From the NCBI GenBank assembly GCA_934675115.1, contig CAKUPH010000001.1, positions 13,437 through 77,436 on the forward strand: a stretch of 64,000 bases of DNA. The letters are read 5' to 3'. This DNA comes from an uncultured Oscillospiraceae bacterium (GTDB lineage: Bacteria > Bacillota > Clostridia > Oscillospirales > Oscillospiraceae). How positions within the stretch are numbered: position 1 is the first letter of the stretch; every line of letters starts with the position of its first letter. This document shows positions 16,911-25,261 of the stretch, one piece after another. Position numbers and translations under genes: made by a program. The notes under the pieces were generated by a model that saw only the letters and a program-made list of their open reading frames with translations, was not told the DNA's origin and did not search any database.

Positions 16911-17870
16911 TTACATCTTCTCGTGCATCTTCAGCACGTTGATGATCAGGTTGTCACGGAAGGAAGCGATCTCGGGCTTGGTGTGGCCGATGACATCGGG
17001 GAAGCCGGCCATCTCGGGGCCGATCTCCTCGCCGGACTGGTCAGCCCAGGTGGCGGGAACTTCCTTCATGTCGGAGATGTCGGCAAACACGGCGTTGGTC
17101 ATGGCGCCGAACTTGATGGCGCAGCCCTTCAGGCCCAGCTCGCCGCCGCCCAGCTCATAGTTCATGGCAGGGCCGAACGCAGCCAGACGGATGCCGGGGC
17201 CGAAGGTCCAGGCGTCGTCAGCGTCAGCCATGGAGCAGACGCCCTCGGTGACCAGAGCGATCTCCTCACGCCACAGGGCGTGCATCAGGCGGTTGGCGAT
17301 GAAGCCGTTCTTCTCCTTCTTCAGGACGCAGGGAGCCTTGTCGTACATCTTGTAGAACTCACGGGCCTGCTCGATGACCTCGGGGGAGGTCTTCTCGCCG
17401 CCGCAGATCTCGATCAGGGGCAGCAGGTAAGCGGGGTTGAAGGGATGGCCGACAATGATACGCTCGGGGTGCTGAGCCTCGGAAGCGATCTTGGTGACGG
17501 GAGTGCCGGAGGAGGAAGAGGCAATGATGCCGTCCACGGGCATATACTTCTCCATGACGGCGACCATCTCGTGCTTCTGCTCCAGATTCTCAGCGCCGTT
17601 CTCCTGCACGAAGTAAACATCGGTAAATGCCTCGGCGGGGTCGGTGGTGATCTTGATCTTGTCCCAGATCTTCTGGCCGTCGTCCACGATGCCGTACTTC
17701 ACGTAGGAATCGATGGGCTCCTGGATCTTGGGGATCGCACGCTCCTTGGAAGCCTCGGAACGGACGTAAACGTTGACATTCAGTCCCTTCAGGGCGAAGT
17801 AGGCTGCAAAGCCGCCGCCGATGGTGCCGGCGCCGTACATGGCGATAGTCTTGATGTCTTTTACATTCAT
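16911..17870 (-). CDS. 3-hydroxyacyl-CoA-dehydrogenase-family enzyme resembling L-carnitine dehydrogenase
   Basis: 319 aa. Rossmann motif GAGTIGGGFAAYFA near residue 14. The family segment VGHPFNPAYLLPLIEICGGEKT (catalytic His) near residue 140 and the FGPGIRLAAFGP segment are more like L-carnitine dehydrogenase and lambda-crystallin-type enzymes than 3-hydroxybutyryl-CoA dehydrogenase. AAGGAAGGAC precedes the start. It would oxidise a beta-hydroxy acid with NAD+ to the beta-keto acid, the substrate type for the BKACE gene 106 bp downstream. The pairing is the strongest functional clue; the actual substrate is unproven. Confidence 0.8.
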   Translation of the reverse strand: MNVKDIKTIAMYGAGTIGGGFAAYFALKGLNVNVYVRSEASKERAIPKIQEPIDSYVKYGIVDDGQKIWDKIKITTDPAEAFTDVYFVQENGAENLEQKHEMVAVMEKYMPVDGIIASSSSGTPVTKIASEAQHPERIIVGHPFNPAYLLPLIEICGGEKTSPEVIEQAREFYKMYDKAPCVLKKEKNGFIANRLMHALWREEIALVTEGVCSMADADDAWTFGPGIRLAAFGPAMNYELGGGELGLKGCAIKFGAMTNAVFADISDMKEVPATWADQSGEEIGPEMAGFPDVIGHTKPEIASFRDNLIINVLKMHEKM

Positions 17871-18126
17871 CAGTAACAGTCCTTCCTTCTAAAAAATTGG
17901 ATACTATGATGACAGGCAGATACAGCCCCGCCTGTAAATCATCCGCAACACGGCAAAGCGCTCAAACGATACCGCGGCGCACATTTTTTATTATAAAACG
18001 GACGCCCGCGCTTGTGAAGCACACAAAAGGAATAAGTCGCTCCGCCGCTTAGTCGAAAACACGATAGCAGGCGCGCGGAGATATCTCCGCGTTTCCGGTC
18101 TCACCGCGCGCCCGCGCTCATGGTTC

Positions 18127-18978
18127 TCAGTTGTACTTGTACCAGCCCTCGCCGGACTTGCGGCCGAACTTGCCGTCGGCGACCAGCTTCTTGACGGCCT
18201 CGGGGCACTTCCAGGTGGTGACGGGCAGGGACTCCAGAGTCTCGGTGACATGGGGGAAGGTATCCAGACCGGACATATCCATCATCTCGAAGGGGCCCAT
18301 GGGGTGGTTCAGGCCCAGCTTGATGGCGGTGTCGATGTCCTTGACGGAGGCGACGCCTTCCTCATAGCAGTGGACAGCCTCCAGCATGAAGGCGAACAGG
18401 CAGCGGTTGACGATGAAGCCCGGGGTGTCGGTCTTGCACTCAACAGCGGTCTTGCCCATGCCGGCAGCCACTTCGTAGACAGCGGCGACGGTGGCATCGG
18501 CAGTCTTCTGGCCGCGGATGACCTCGACGAGCTTCATGGCCATAACGGGGAAGAAGAAGTGCATGCCGGCGCAGCGCTCGGGGTTCTTGCACTCGCTCAT
18601 GATCTCGGTGATAGACATGGAGGAGGTGTTGGTGCAGAGGATGCAGTCCTCGCGGACGATCTCACCCAGCTCCTTGAAGGTGGAGCGCTTCAGGTCCAGG
18701 ATCTCGGGGGCGGCCTCGATGATCATGTCGCAGTCCTTCACACCGGCCAGATCGACGGTGGTGGAGATGTTGGCCATGGTGGCCTCGACGGCCTCCTGAG
18801 TGGTCTTGCCGGCGGCAACACGCTTCTCCAGACCGGCGCGCATCTTGGTTAGAGCGCCGTCGCAGAACTCCTGCTTGATGTCGCGCAGGATGACCTTATA
18901 GCCCTTGGAAGCGGCGATCTGAGCGATGCCGGAACCCATCTGGCCGGCGCCCAGGACGCCGATAGTCTTGATAGCCAT
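18127..18978 (-). CDS. hbd: 3-hydroxybutyryl-CoA dehydrogenase
   Basis: 283 aa, standard length. NAD-binding GAGQMGSGIAQIAA at residues 9-22, catalytic region MHFFFPVMAMKLVEVI (canonical HFFNP altered to HFFFP), substrate-domain NRCLFAFMLEAV and HPMGPFEMMDMSGLD. It interconverts acetoacetyl-CoA and 3-hydroxybutyryl-CoA. AAAGGAG precedes the ATG. It follows the enoyl-CoA hydratase gene in the transcription order, as in butyrate-type pathways. The gap to the next gene (17871-18126) contains only a short hairpin (GCGGAGATATCTCCGC at 18076-18091) and no gene. Confidence 0.93.
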   Translation of the reverse strand: MAIKTIGVLGAGQMGSGIAQIAASKGYKVILRDIKQEFCDGALTKMRAGLEKRVAAGKTTQEAVEATMANISTTVDLAGVKDCDMIIEAAPEILDLKRSTFKELGEIVREDCILCTNTSSMSITEIMSECKNPERCAGMHFFFPVMAMKLVEVIRGQKTADATVAAVYEVAAGMGKTAVECKTDTPGFIVNRCLFAFMLEAVHCYEEGVASVKDIDTAIKLGLNHPMGPFEMMDMSGLDTFPHVTETLESLPVTTWKCPEAVKKLVADGKFGRKSGEGWYKYN

Positions 18979-19017
18979 AGTAATTACTCCTTTATGTTAT
19001 TTTGAGAATGTGCTGTA

Positions 19018-19150
19018 ATGCTGTCACGCTTCACCTGTTCGCGACGCGCGTTTTCCCTCCGACTCAGGCAAAATCAAATTTGCGCTGCAAATTGGCATTT
19101 TGCCTTCGCTTCAGTCCATCCGCGCTGCTCACGACGGTCTCCGCGCTTCT
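19018..19150 (-). repeat. 3'-UTR repeat R1, downstream of the enoyl-CoA hydratase gene
   Basis: Closely similar to 21287-21415. Both begin near GTCACGC, include a hairpin with arms AGGCAAAAT and ATTTTGCCT, share TTCGCTTCAGTCCATC, and end GCTCACGACGG (AACGG in R2) just before a gene stop. Here the element abuts a truncated hydratase 3' end at 19151. Confidence 0.75.
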
Positions 19151-19200
19151 CAGTTGTTGGTGAACACAGGGCTGCGCTTCTCGATCATCGCGGCCATGCC
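19151..19200 (-). pseudogene. Truncated copy of an enoyl-CoA hydratase 3' end
   Basis: 50 bp matching 19374-19423 with two differences, both at synonymous positions. It encodes the final residues MIEKRSPVFTNN and is cut close to the ATG of that segment, directly at the palindromic element. The synonymous changes suggest it came from a related functional gene and not from a fresh copy of this one. Confidence 0.75.
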
Positions 19201-19261
19201 GCCCCGCAAAATCTCGATTTTGCGGGGACCCACGATTTATCTCACGACGGCGGAAGTGAAT
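19201..19261. repeat. Small palindromic element (copy 2)
   Basis: Begins with the hairpin CCCCGCAAAATC-TCG-ATTTTGCGGGG, then GGGACCCACGATTTATC and GGCGGAAGTGAATTCCG. It shares arrangement and motifs with 11553-11607, and like that copy follows a gene 3' end truncated at an ATG codon. The remaining bases to 19372 contain no gene. Confidence 0.55.
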
Positions 19262-19372
19262 TCCGCCTGTGAAATTCTTCGCTGCCGCTTCGAATTTGAC
19301 GCGCCACCCGGCGCGGCTCGCTTTCGCTCGCGGAAGGCATGGCCTCAATGTACCTCTGCCCTGCTTCTCCGA

Positions 19373-20290
19373 TCAGTTATTGGTGAAAACAGGGCTGCGC
19401 TTCTCGATCATCGCGGCCATGCCTTCCTTCTGATCGTGGGTATCGAACAGGAGGGTAAACTCGGTGGTCTCGGCGGCCTTACCGGCGGCGATAGTCTCGA
19501 TGGCGGCCTTGTTGATGGCGGCCTTGGCGGAAGCCAGCGCGCAGCCGGGCTTGGCCATCAGCTGCTTGGCGACCTCCACGGCCTTGCCATAGATGGCGTC
19601 GTACTCAGCCTTGGCAGCGGCGGCCTCGGCGGCCTTCTGCGCGGCCTTGGCCTCGGCAACCTTCTCCTCAATGCCGTCGATCTTGGCGGCCTTGACGGCC
19701 TTCTTGGCCTCAGCGGCGGCGGCGTTCAGGGAAGCGTCGCCCTCCACGAACCAATTCAGGAGGCCCAGATCATAAGCCTGCTTTCCGGGGATCATCTCGG
19801 TGAGCATGACCAGCTGCTTGGCCTTGGCGGGGCCGACGATAGCGGTGGCGCGGGCGCAGCCGTTGGCGCCGGGAATGATGCCCAGACCCACCTCGGGGAA
19901 GGACAGGGTAGTGCGGGAACCGCCCACGCGGAAGTCGCAGGCAAGGGTCATCTCGCAGCCGCCGCCGAAGGCGAAGCCGCCCACAGCAGCGATGGTGGGG
20001 ATGGGCAGGGACTCCAGAATGTTGTTGATCTCGATGGCCAGACCGCAGAACTCGCGGGCGTAGCGGGGATTGGCCTCGGCCATCTCCTTGACGTCAGCGC
20101 CGGCGGCAAAGGCACGCTCGGAACCGGTCACGATCAGCACCCGGACGGAGGGATCAGCCTTCACGAGGTTGATGGCGTCCATGATGTCGCGGTTGATCTC
20201 GCTGTTCAGCGCGTTGAGGGCTTTGGGACGGTTGAGCTTGATGGTGGCGATGCCGCCCTCCACCGTGTAAATGATGTTGGCGAACTCCAT
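19373..20290 (-). CDS. Enoyl-CoA hydratase (crotonase) with Ala/Lys-rich insertion
   Basis: 305 aa, about 45 longer than usual. The crotonase core is intact: oxyanion segment FAAGADVKEM (61-70), GGCEMTLACDF with Glu113, and FPEVGLGIIPG with Glu133, the two glutamates needed for hydration. The extra length is a highly charged alanine-rich helix at about residues 185-240 (AAAAEAKKAVKAAK, then AEAKAAQKAAEAAAAKAEY) before the C-terminal helices. AAAGGAG precedes the start. It should hydrate crotonyl-CoA to 3-hydroxybutyryl-CoA for the downstream dehydrogenase. Confidence 0.88.
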   Translation of the reverse strand: MEFANIIYTVEGGIATIKLNRPKALNALNSEINRDIMDAINLVKADPSVRVLIVTGSERAFAAGADVKEMAEANPRYAREFCGLAIEINNILESLPIPTIAAVGGFAFGGGCEMTLACDFRVGGSRTTLSFPEVGLGIIPGANGCARATAIVGPAKAKQLVMLTEMIPGKQAYDLGLLNWFVEGDASLNAAAAEAKKAVKAAKIDGIEEKVAEAKAAQKAAEAAAAKAEYDAIYGKAVEVAKQLMAKPGCALASAKAAINKAAIETIAAGKAAETTEFTLLFDTHDQKEGMAAMIEKRSPVFTNN

Positions 20291-20341
20291 TGGTATCAGA
20301 CTCCTTTTCTATTTTTTATCAAAATGGAAGAGAGATTCTGA

Positions 20342-21199
20342 TCATTCAGCGGGGATAGACTGGCCGCCGTCGCACAGCAGATAGGTGCCAGTCATGTAGC
20401 TGAAGGAGTCGGAGCACATGGCCAGCACGGGGCCGGCGATCTCCTCGATGGTGCCCAGACGGCGGACGGAGGTAGCCTTGGACTGCTGCTTGTAGTAGTC
20501 GGTGGGGTTGCCGTCCTTGTCCACGAAGAACTCCTCGTTGAGGGGGGTCACGACGTAGCCCGGGCAGATGCAGTTGACGGTGATGTTCTCACGGCCGAAG
20601 TTGTTGGCCAGAGTGCGGGCCAGAGACAGGCAGCCGGCCTTGGAAGCGCCGTAGCCCACAACGCCCTTGCCGCCGATGAAGCCGCCGACGGAAGCGGTGA
20701 TGATGATCTTGCCGCCCTTCTTGCCGTTGGTGGCGTTCTGCTTGATCATCTGGCGGGCAGCCTCCTGGCAGAACATGAAGGTGCCGGTCAGGTTGGTAGC
20801 CAGAACCTTGGAGAAGTCCTCGGGGGTATACTCCTTGCGGCCCTCGCGGGTCTCGACGACCAGAGCGGTGGGGCCGGAGATACCGGCGTTGTTGATGAGG
20901 ATGTCCAGAGAGCCGAACTCCTCAACGGTCTTCTCGATGACCATCTTGACGTTCTCCAGCTTGCTGGAGTCGGCGGGGATGCCGAAGGCGCGGCCGCCCT
21001 TGCAGTAGTTCTCGTTCAGGTCGGCCACAGCGTCCTCCACCTTGGAGGCGGTACGGGCGGTGATGACCACGTTGGCGCCATAGGCGGCCAGCGCGCAGGC
21101 CATGCCGAAGCCCAGGCCCTGAGTGCCGCCGGTGATGATGGCGGTCTTGCCGGTCATGTCAAAAGACGGAATGCCGATCTTGCGGTTCAGATGAGCCAT
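20342..21199 (-). CDS. Short-chain dehydrogenase/reductase (SDR)
   Basis: 285 aa from the ATG at 21199 (AAGGAG ten bases upstream). NAD(P)-binding TGGTQGLG near residue 26, NNAG near 108, active site Ser with YGASK at about 190. A C-terminal SDR glycine-rich end (GTYLLCDGG) is present. Substrate unknown. It lies 51 bp before the enoyl-CoA hydratase gene, so the two are cotranscribed. Confidence 0.88.
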   Translation of the reverse strand: MAHLNRKIGIPSFDMTGKTAIITGGTQGLGFGMACALAAYGANVVITARTASKVEDAVADLNENYCKGGRAFGIPADSSKLENVKMVIEKTVEEFGSLDILINNAGISGPTALVVETREGRKEYTPEDFSKVLATNLTGTFMFCQEAARQMIKQNATNGKKGGKIIITASVGGFIGGKGVVGYGASKAGCLSLARTLANNFGRENITVNCICPGYVVTPLNEEFFVDKDGNPTDYYKQQSKATSVRRLGTIEEIAGPVLAMCSDSFSYMTGTYLLCDGGQSIPAE

Positions 21200-21286
21200 G
21201 TTCAACACACTCCTTACTTTATAATTTTGATAACGTCAACGCCCGCCGCAAACCTTTGCGGCGGGAATTGGCAGTTAATTGCGTGA

Positions 21287-21415
21287 TGTCACGCCTCGCC
21301 TGTTCGCGACGCGCACCTTCCTTCCGACTCAGGCAAAATCAGATATGCGATGCAAATCGGCATTTTGCCTTCGCTTCAGTCCATCTGCGCTGCTCACAAC
21401 GGCTCGGTCGCTTCT
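21287..21415 (-). repeat. 3'-UTR repeat R2, downstream of dehydratase-like gene 1
   Basis: Similar along its length to R1 (19018-19150), with the AGGCAAAAT...ATTTTGCCT hairpin preserved although the inner stem bases differ. It runs up to the stop codon of the 21415-23040 gene. Confidence 0.75.
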
Positions 21416-23040
21416 TACTTCTTCGTCGCAGCCTTGGCAGCGTCGAACTTGGCCAGCATGGCGCGGGGAGTCTTGGTCTCACGCTCGTAGCGCGGGCACT
21501 CCTCGTAGCCGGGCAGGCCAGCCAGATACTTGGCGATCTTCTTGAGCTCTTCCAGATCGTAGCGGCTCATGAGGGTGATCTCCTCCATCAGGGGGGAGCC
21601 GCCGCCATGGACGCCGGCAACAGCCTGAGCGCCCTCGAAGGCATCGCACAGCTTGTCTTCCATCATGCGCATCACGCGGTGAGTCTCCTCAGCGGTGTAA
21701 GCGGGGTTGCGGCGGATGTACTTGTTGCACAGCTCGGCGGTCTCGGGATCGTAGAAGGACTCCTCGGTGGGCAGGGAAGCGCATACGCCGCCGGTCAGGT
21801 CGGCGAGGATCTCGTACTCGTGATAGATGTTGTGACCAGCCAGACGACGGCCAGCGTTGGTCAGAATCTCGTCGGGCACCCACTGGCCGGAGGGGAACTC
21901 CACGGCGCGGTAAGCGGACTGCTGGCCGGCAGCGAAGACCAACTCGGCGGTCTGGATGATGTCGCACAGCTTGGAGCGGACGTGGGACTCCTTGGCGATG
22001 TCGTTCACATCGGCGACCAGAGCGGCCTGAGAGGCAATGACCTCGGAAACGGCGGTCTTGCAGCCGGTGTAGGAGTGACGGTGATAGTGAGCGAACATCA
22101 GGGCAAGGTAGCCGGCGTAGCGGCAGACGTTCTCCTGATCGCGGCCGCACATGAACACGCGCTCGTAGGGGACGAACACGTCGTCGAAGATGGTCAGGGA
22201 CTCAACGTCGCCGATGTGGGCCCAGGGGGCGTCGATGTGCTTGCGCTTGTGGTGCTGGCCGGGCAGAGCCATCAGCTTCAGGCCTTCCCAGTCGGCAGGC
22301 AGAGCGAAGGCCACGGCGTAGTCGGAGTCGTCGGGGCTCATGAACTTGGTGGGGTTGACGATGATCTCGTCCACGTAGGGGGCGTTGGAGTTGCAGATCT
22401 TGGCGCCGCGGACGATGATGCCCTTGCAGGGCTTGCCGTCGATGCCGATGCCGTCGACGTTGGTCTCGACAACATGGACGAACTGGTCGGGATCGGGCTG
22501 CATGTGAGCGCGCTTATACTTGGGGTTGCGGGAGCCCTTCACGTCGGTCTGGGCGCAGTTGCAGACCAGATCGTTCTCCTGGCAGTAAGCAATGTACTTA
22601 AGCAGACGGCTGTGGTACTCGGTGCCGCAGGCCTGGTCGCAGTCATAGGTGACGGAGTACAGGGCGTTCATGGCGTCGGTACCCATGCAGCGCTGCATAC
22701 AGCCGCCCACGCGGTGGCAGATCAGACGGGTCATGAGCTGCTTCTTCAGCAGGTCTTCCTTGGAGCCGTGGATGTGGGTGCAGCGGTTGACGATCTTGCC
22801 CTCCATGCCGGGGATTTGAGAGGTGGCCAGGCACACATCTGCATAGCGGGGGTCATTGGCGGTGTCGTAGCACTGCTTCATAACGTAGGTACCGCCGGTG
22901 ATCCAGTCGGCCAGGTCGCGCTCAGCGCCCTCCTTGCCGTTGGAACGGTCGACCTTCTGACCGTGCAGATAGACGTTGGGCTTCATCTTCAGCAGACGAG
23001 CCACATACTGTTCGTAAGTGCCAACACAATTGGTAGACAT
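21415..23040 (-). CDS. 4-hydroxybutyryl-CoA dehydratase-like [4Fe-4S] flavoprotein, copy 1
   Basis: 541 aa. It belongs to the 4-hydroxyphenylacetate hydroxylase / 4-hydroxybutyryl-CoA dehydratase family. All four iron-sulfur ligands of the dehydratase (AbfD) branch are visible: C114 and C118 in GGCMQRCMG, and H320 and C327 in YHRHSYTGC. This places it with the radical dehydratases, not the monooxygenases. AbfD converts 4-hydroxybutyryl-CoA to crotonyl-CoA. Start at 23040 from GTGGAGG upstream. Bases 21581-22278 match copy 2 without any difference I can see. Substrate could differ from 4-hydroxybutyryl-CoA, as no CoA-transferase or 4-hydroxybutyrate dehydrogenase is present. Confidence 0.85.
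   Translation of the reverse strand: MSTNCVGTYEQYVARLLKMKPNVYLHGQKVDRSNGKEGAERDLADWITGGTYVMKQCYDTANDPRYADVCLATSQIPGMEGKIVNRCTHIHGSKEDLLKKQLMTRLICHRVGGCMQRCMGTDAMNALYSVTYDCDQACGTEYHSRLLKYIAYCQENDLVCNCAQTDVKGSRNPKYKRAHMQPDPDQFVHVVETNVDGIGIDGKPCKGIIVRGAKICNSNAPYVDEIIVNPTKFMSPDDSDYAVAFALPADWEGLKLMALPGQHHKRKHIDAPWAHIGDVESLTIFDDVFVPYERVFMCGRDQENVCRYAGYLALMFAHYHRHSYTGCKTAVSEVIASQAALVADVNDIAKESHVRSKLCDIIQTAELVFAAGQQSAYRAVEFPSGQWVPDEILTNAGRRLAGHNIYHEYEILADLTGGVCASLPTEESFYDPETAELCNKYIRRNPAYTAEETHRVMRMMEDKLCDAFEGAQAVAGVHGGGSPLMEEITLMSRYDLEELKKIAKYLAGLPGYEECPRYERETKTPRAMLAKFDAAKAATKK
21581..22278. repeat. ~698-bp tract identical to 23519-24216
   Basis: Reading the two dehydratase-like genes side by side at an offset of 1938 bases, I find no mismatch between 21581 and 22278. 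Mismatches begin immediately outside (C/T at 21580/23518, C/G at 22279/24217) and the 5' halves differ at many silent positions. This is the pattern of recent gene conversion. Confidence 0.85.
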
Positions 23041-23211
23041 AATACATTCCTCCACTTTACTATATTTTTCAGACTTCTTGAAGCTGTTTATGTAAAACCG
23101 CAAGCGGTATTACACACCTTTGTCAAGTGTTCAAACATAGAAAAAATGGTATTCAGTCTTCAACGGCGGTGCCCGCCATCTCAATTAAATTGAAACCGTT
23201 CTACGCTTGGT

Positions 23212-23246
23212 CTCCGCCGCCGGGCCGACCCGGCCCGGCGGCGGAG
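23212..23246 (-). promoter_or_regulatory. Perfect GC-rich hairpin between the two dehydratase-like genes
   Basis: Arms of 16 bp (CTCCGCCGCCGGGCCG and its exact complement) around a 3-base loop. No U tract follows on the minus strand, so an mRNA-stabilising or attenuating role is more likely than simple termination. The remainder of the 23041-23352 gap holds repeat R3 and no gene. Confidence 0.6.
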
Positions 23247-23271
23247 AGGGGGTTGTTTTAGGGGTTCAGAA

Positions 23272-23352
23272 AGCTGTCACGCTGCGGATCGGGCGCATGG
23301 CCGGGTCGCTATCGCGCGCCAGCGCCGCTCACGACGGCTCAGACGCTTCTGA
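23272..23352 (-). repeat. 3'-UTR repeat R3, downstream of dehydratase-like gene 2
   Basis: Starts GCTGTCACGCTGCGGATCGG and shares CGCATGGCCGGGTCGCT with R4 (25262-25400), and GCTCACGACGGCTC with R1/R2. It ends at the gene stop. Confidence 0.65.
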
Positions 23353-24969
23353 TCACTTCGCGGCCTTGGCCGCGTCGAACTTGGCCAGCATGGCGCGGGG
23401 AGTAGCGGTGTGAGCGCTGCGCTCATAGCGCGGGCAGTTCTCGTAGCCGGGCAGGCCAGCCAGATACTTGGCGATCTTCTTGAGTTCCTCCAGATCGTAG
23501 CGGCTCATCAGGGTGATTTCCTCCATCAGGGGGGAGCCGCCGCCATGGACGCCGGCAACAGCCTGAGCGCCCTCGAAGGCATCGCACAGCTTGTCTTCCA
23601 TCATGCGCATCACGCGGTGAGTCTCCTCAGCGGTGTAAGCGGGGTTGCGGCGGATGTACTTGTTGCACAGCTCGGCGGTCTCGGGATCGTAGAAGGACTC
23701 CTCGGTGGGCAGGGAAGCGCATACGCCGCCGGTCAGGTCGGCGAGGATCTCGTACTCGTGATAGATGTTGTGACCAGCCAGACGACGGCCAGCGTTGGTC
23801 AGAATCTCGTCGGGCACCCACTGGCCGGAGGGGAACTCCACGGCGCGGTAAGCGGACTGCTGGCCGGCAGCGAAGACCAACTCGGCGGTCTGGATGATGT
23901 CGCACAGCTTGGAGCGGACGTGGGACTCCTTGGCGATGTCGTTCACATCGGCGACCAGAGCGGCCTGAGAGGCAATGACCTCGGAAACGGCGGTCTTGCA
24001 GCCGGTGTAGGAGTGACGGTGATAGTGAGCGAACATCAGGGCAAGGTAGCCGGCGTAGCGGCAGACGTTCTCCTGATCGCGGCCGCACATGAACACGCGC
24101 TCGTAGGGGACGAACACGTCGTCGAAGATGGTCAGGGACTCAACGTCGCCGATGTGGGCCCAGGGGGCGTCGATGTGCTTGCGCTTGTGGTGCTGGCCGG
24201 GCAGAGCCATCAGCTTGATGCCGTCCCAGTCGGCGGGCAGAGCGAAGGCCACGGCGTAGTCGGCGTCGTCGGGGCTCATAAACTTGGTGGGCAGAGCGAT
24301 GATCTCGTCCACGTAGGGAGCGCAGGAGTTGCAGATCTTGGCGCCGCGGACAATGATGCCCTTGCAGGGCTTGCCGTCGAGGCCGATGCCGTCCACGTCA
24401 GTGTCCACCACATGGAAGAACTGATCGGGGTCGGGCTGCATGTGAGCGCGCTTATACTTGGGGTTGCGGGAGCCCTTCACGTCGGTCTGGGCGCAGTTGC
24501 AGATCAGGTCGTTGTTCTGGCAGTACTCGATGTACTTGTTCAGGCGGGCGTGATACTCGGTGCCGCAGGCCTGGTCGCAGTCATAGGTGACGGAGAACAG
24601 AGCATTCAGAGCGTCGGAGCCCATGCAGCGCTGCATGCAGCCGCCCACGCGGTGGCAGATCAGACGGGTCATGAGCTGCTTCTTCAGCAGGTCCTCCTTG
24701 GAGTGATGGATATGGGTAGAACGGTTAATGGTGTTGCCGGTGATATGGCTGGTTGCGGTGCAGACGTCGGCGTAAGCGGGGTCATTGGCAGTCTCGTAGC
24801 ACTTGCCCATGACATAGGTGCCGCCCACGATCCAGTCGGCCAGATCGCGCTCAGCGCCCTGCTTGCCGTTGGAACGGTCCAGCTTCTGTCCGTGGAGATA
24901 GACGTTGGGCTTCATCGCCAGCAGGCGGGCCTTGTACGCCTCGTAGGTACCAACACAATTTTTTGCCAT
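23353..24969 (-). CDS. 4-hydroxybutyryl-CoA dehydratase-like [4Fe-4S] flavoprotein, copy 2
   Basis: 538 aa from the ATG at 24969 (GGAGG nine bases upstream). Same family and ligands as copy 1: C111 and C115 (GGCMQRCMG), H317 and C324 (YHRHSYTGC). The central-to-C-terminal part is identical to copy 1 because of the shared ~700-bp tract; the N-terminal third differs (for example ATSHITGNTINRSTHIHHS in place of ATSQIPGMEGKIVNRCTHIHG). Family enzymes are homotetramers; two subunits could also form mixed complexes. It precedes copy 1 in the transcript. Confidence 0.85.
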   Translation of the reverse strand: MAKNCVGTYEAYKARLLAMKPNVYLHGQKLDRSNGKQGAERDLADWIVGGTYVMGKCYETANDPAYADVCTATSHITGNTINRSTHIHHSKEDLLKKQLMTRLICHRVGGCMQRCMGSDALNALFSVTYDCDQACGTEYHARLNKYIEYCQNNDLICNCAQTDVKGSRNPKYKRAHMQPDPDQFFHVVDTDVDGIGLDGKPCKGIIVRGAKICNSCAPYVDEIIALPTKFMSPDDADYAVAFALPADWDGIKLMALPGQHHKRKHIDAPWAHIGDVESLTIFDDVFVPYERVFMCGRDQENVCRYAGYLALMFAHYHRHSYTGCKTAVSEVIASQAALVADVNDIAKESHVRSKLCDIIQTAELVFAAGQQSAYRAVEFPSGQWVPDEILTNAGRRLAGHNIYHEYEILADLTGGVCASLPTEESFYDPETAELCNKYIRRNPAYTAEETHRVMRMMEDKLCDAFEGAQAVAGVHGGGSPLMEEITLMSRYDLEELKKIAKYLAGLPGYENCPRYERSAHTATPRAMLAKFDAAKAAK

Positions 24970-25086
24970 TTTTATTTCCTCCAATATTCTTTAACACTCC
25001 CGCATATCAATGAAAAAATTTTTTCTGATTACGGGCCCAATATTCAGCCGCAGCGGCAGCGGCCAAATGACGATACGGTCTTGCCG

Positions 25087-25194
25087 GTTGCGTTTCTGCA
25101 ACACCCGGCGGGGCCGCCCAAAAAAATTGGGCGAAATCAAGGGTTTCAGGGGTGTGTTGCGTTTTTGCAATGGGTTTCCGTTTTGCAACACCCC
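25087..25194. repeat. Three short repeats GTTGCGTTTYTGCAA upstream of dehydratase-like gene 2
   Basis: GTTGCGTTTCTGCAACACCC (25087-25106), GTTGCGTTTTTGCAATGGG (25156-25174) and TCCGTTTTGCAACACCCC (about 25177-25194). Each core is partly palindromic (TTGCN6-7GCAA). They lie 120-225 bp upstream of the start at 24969, a plausible place for activator sites. A hairpin CGCCCAA-A6-TTGGGCG lies between them (about 25114-25133). The 24970-25400 gap has no gene. Confidence 0.5.
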
Positions 25195-25261
25195 AGTTTT
25201 GTCTTCTGCAATGCCTGCGCGGGCCTATCCCTGCGGCATTTCCGCAGAAATATCCGCGCCT

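Noticed and set aside
15792-17870. Calling the pair a carnitine degradation operon
   Set aside because: Family resemblance is good, but no carnitine transporter, betainyl-CoA thioesterase or betaine gene is adjacent; substrate left open.
21415-23040. 4-hydroxyphenylacetate 3-monooxygenase
   Set aside because: The four cluster ligands (CxxxC and HxxxxxxC) place it in the oxygen-independent dehydratase branch.
23041-23140. TTGACA upstream of dehydratase-like gene 1 as a sigma-70 promoter
   Set aside because: No acceptable -10 box at 16-18 bp; the sequence there is GC-rich.
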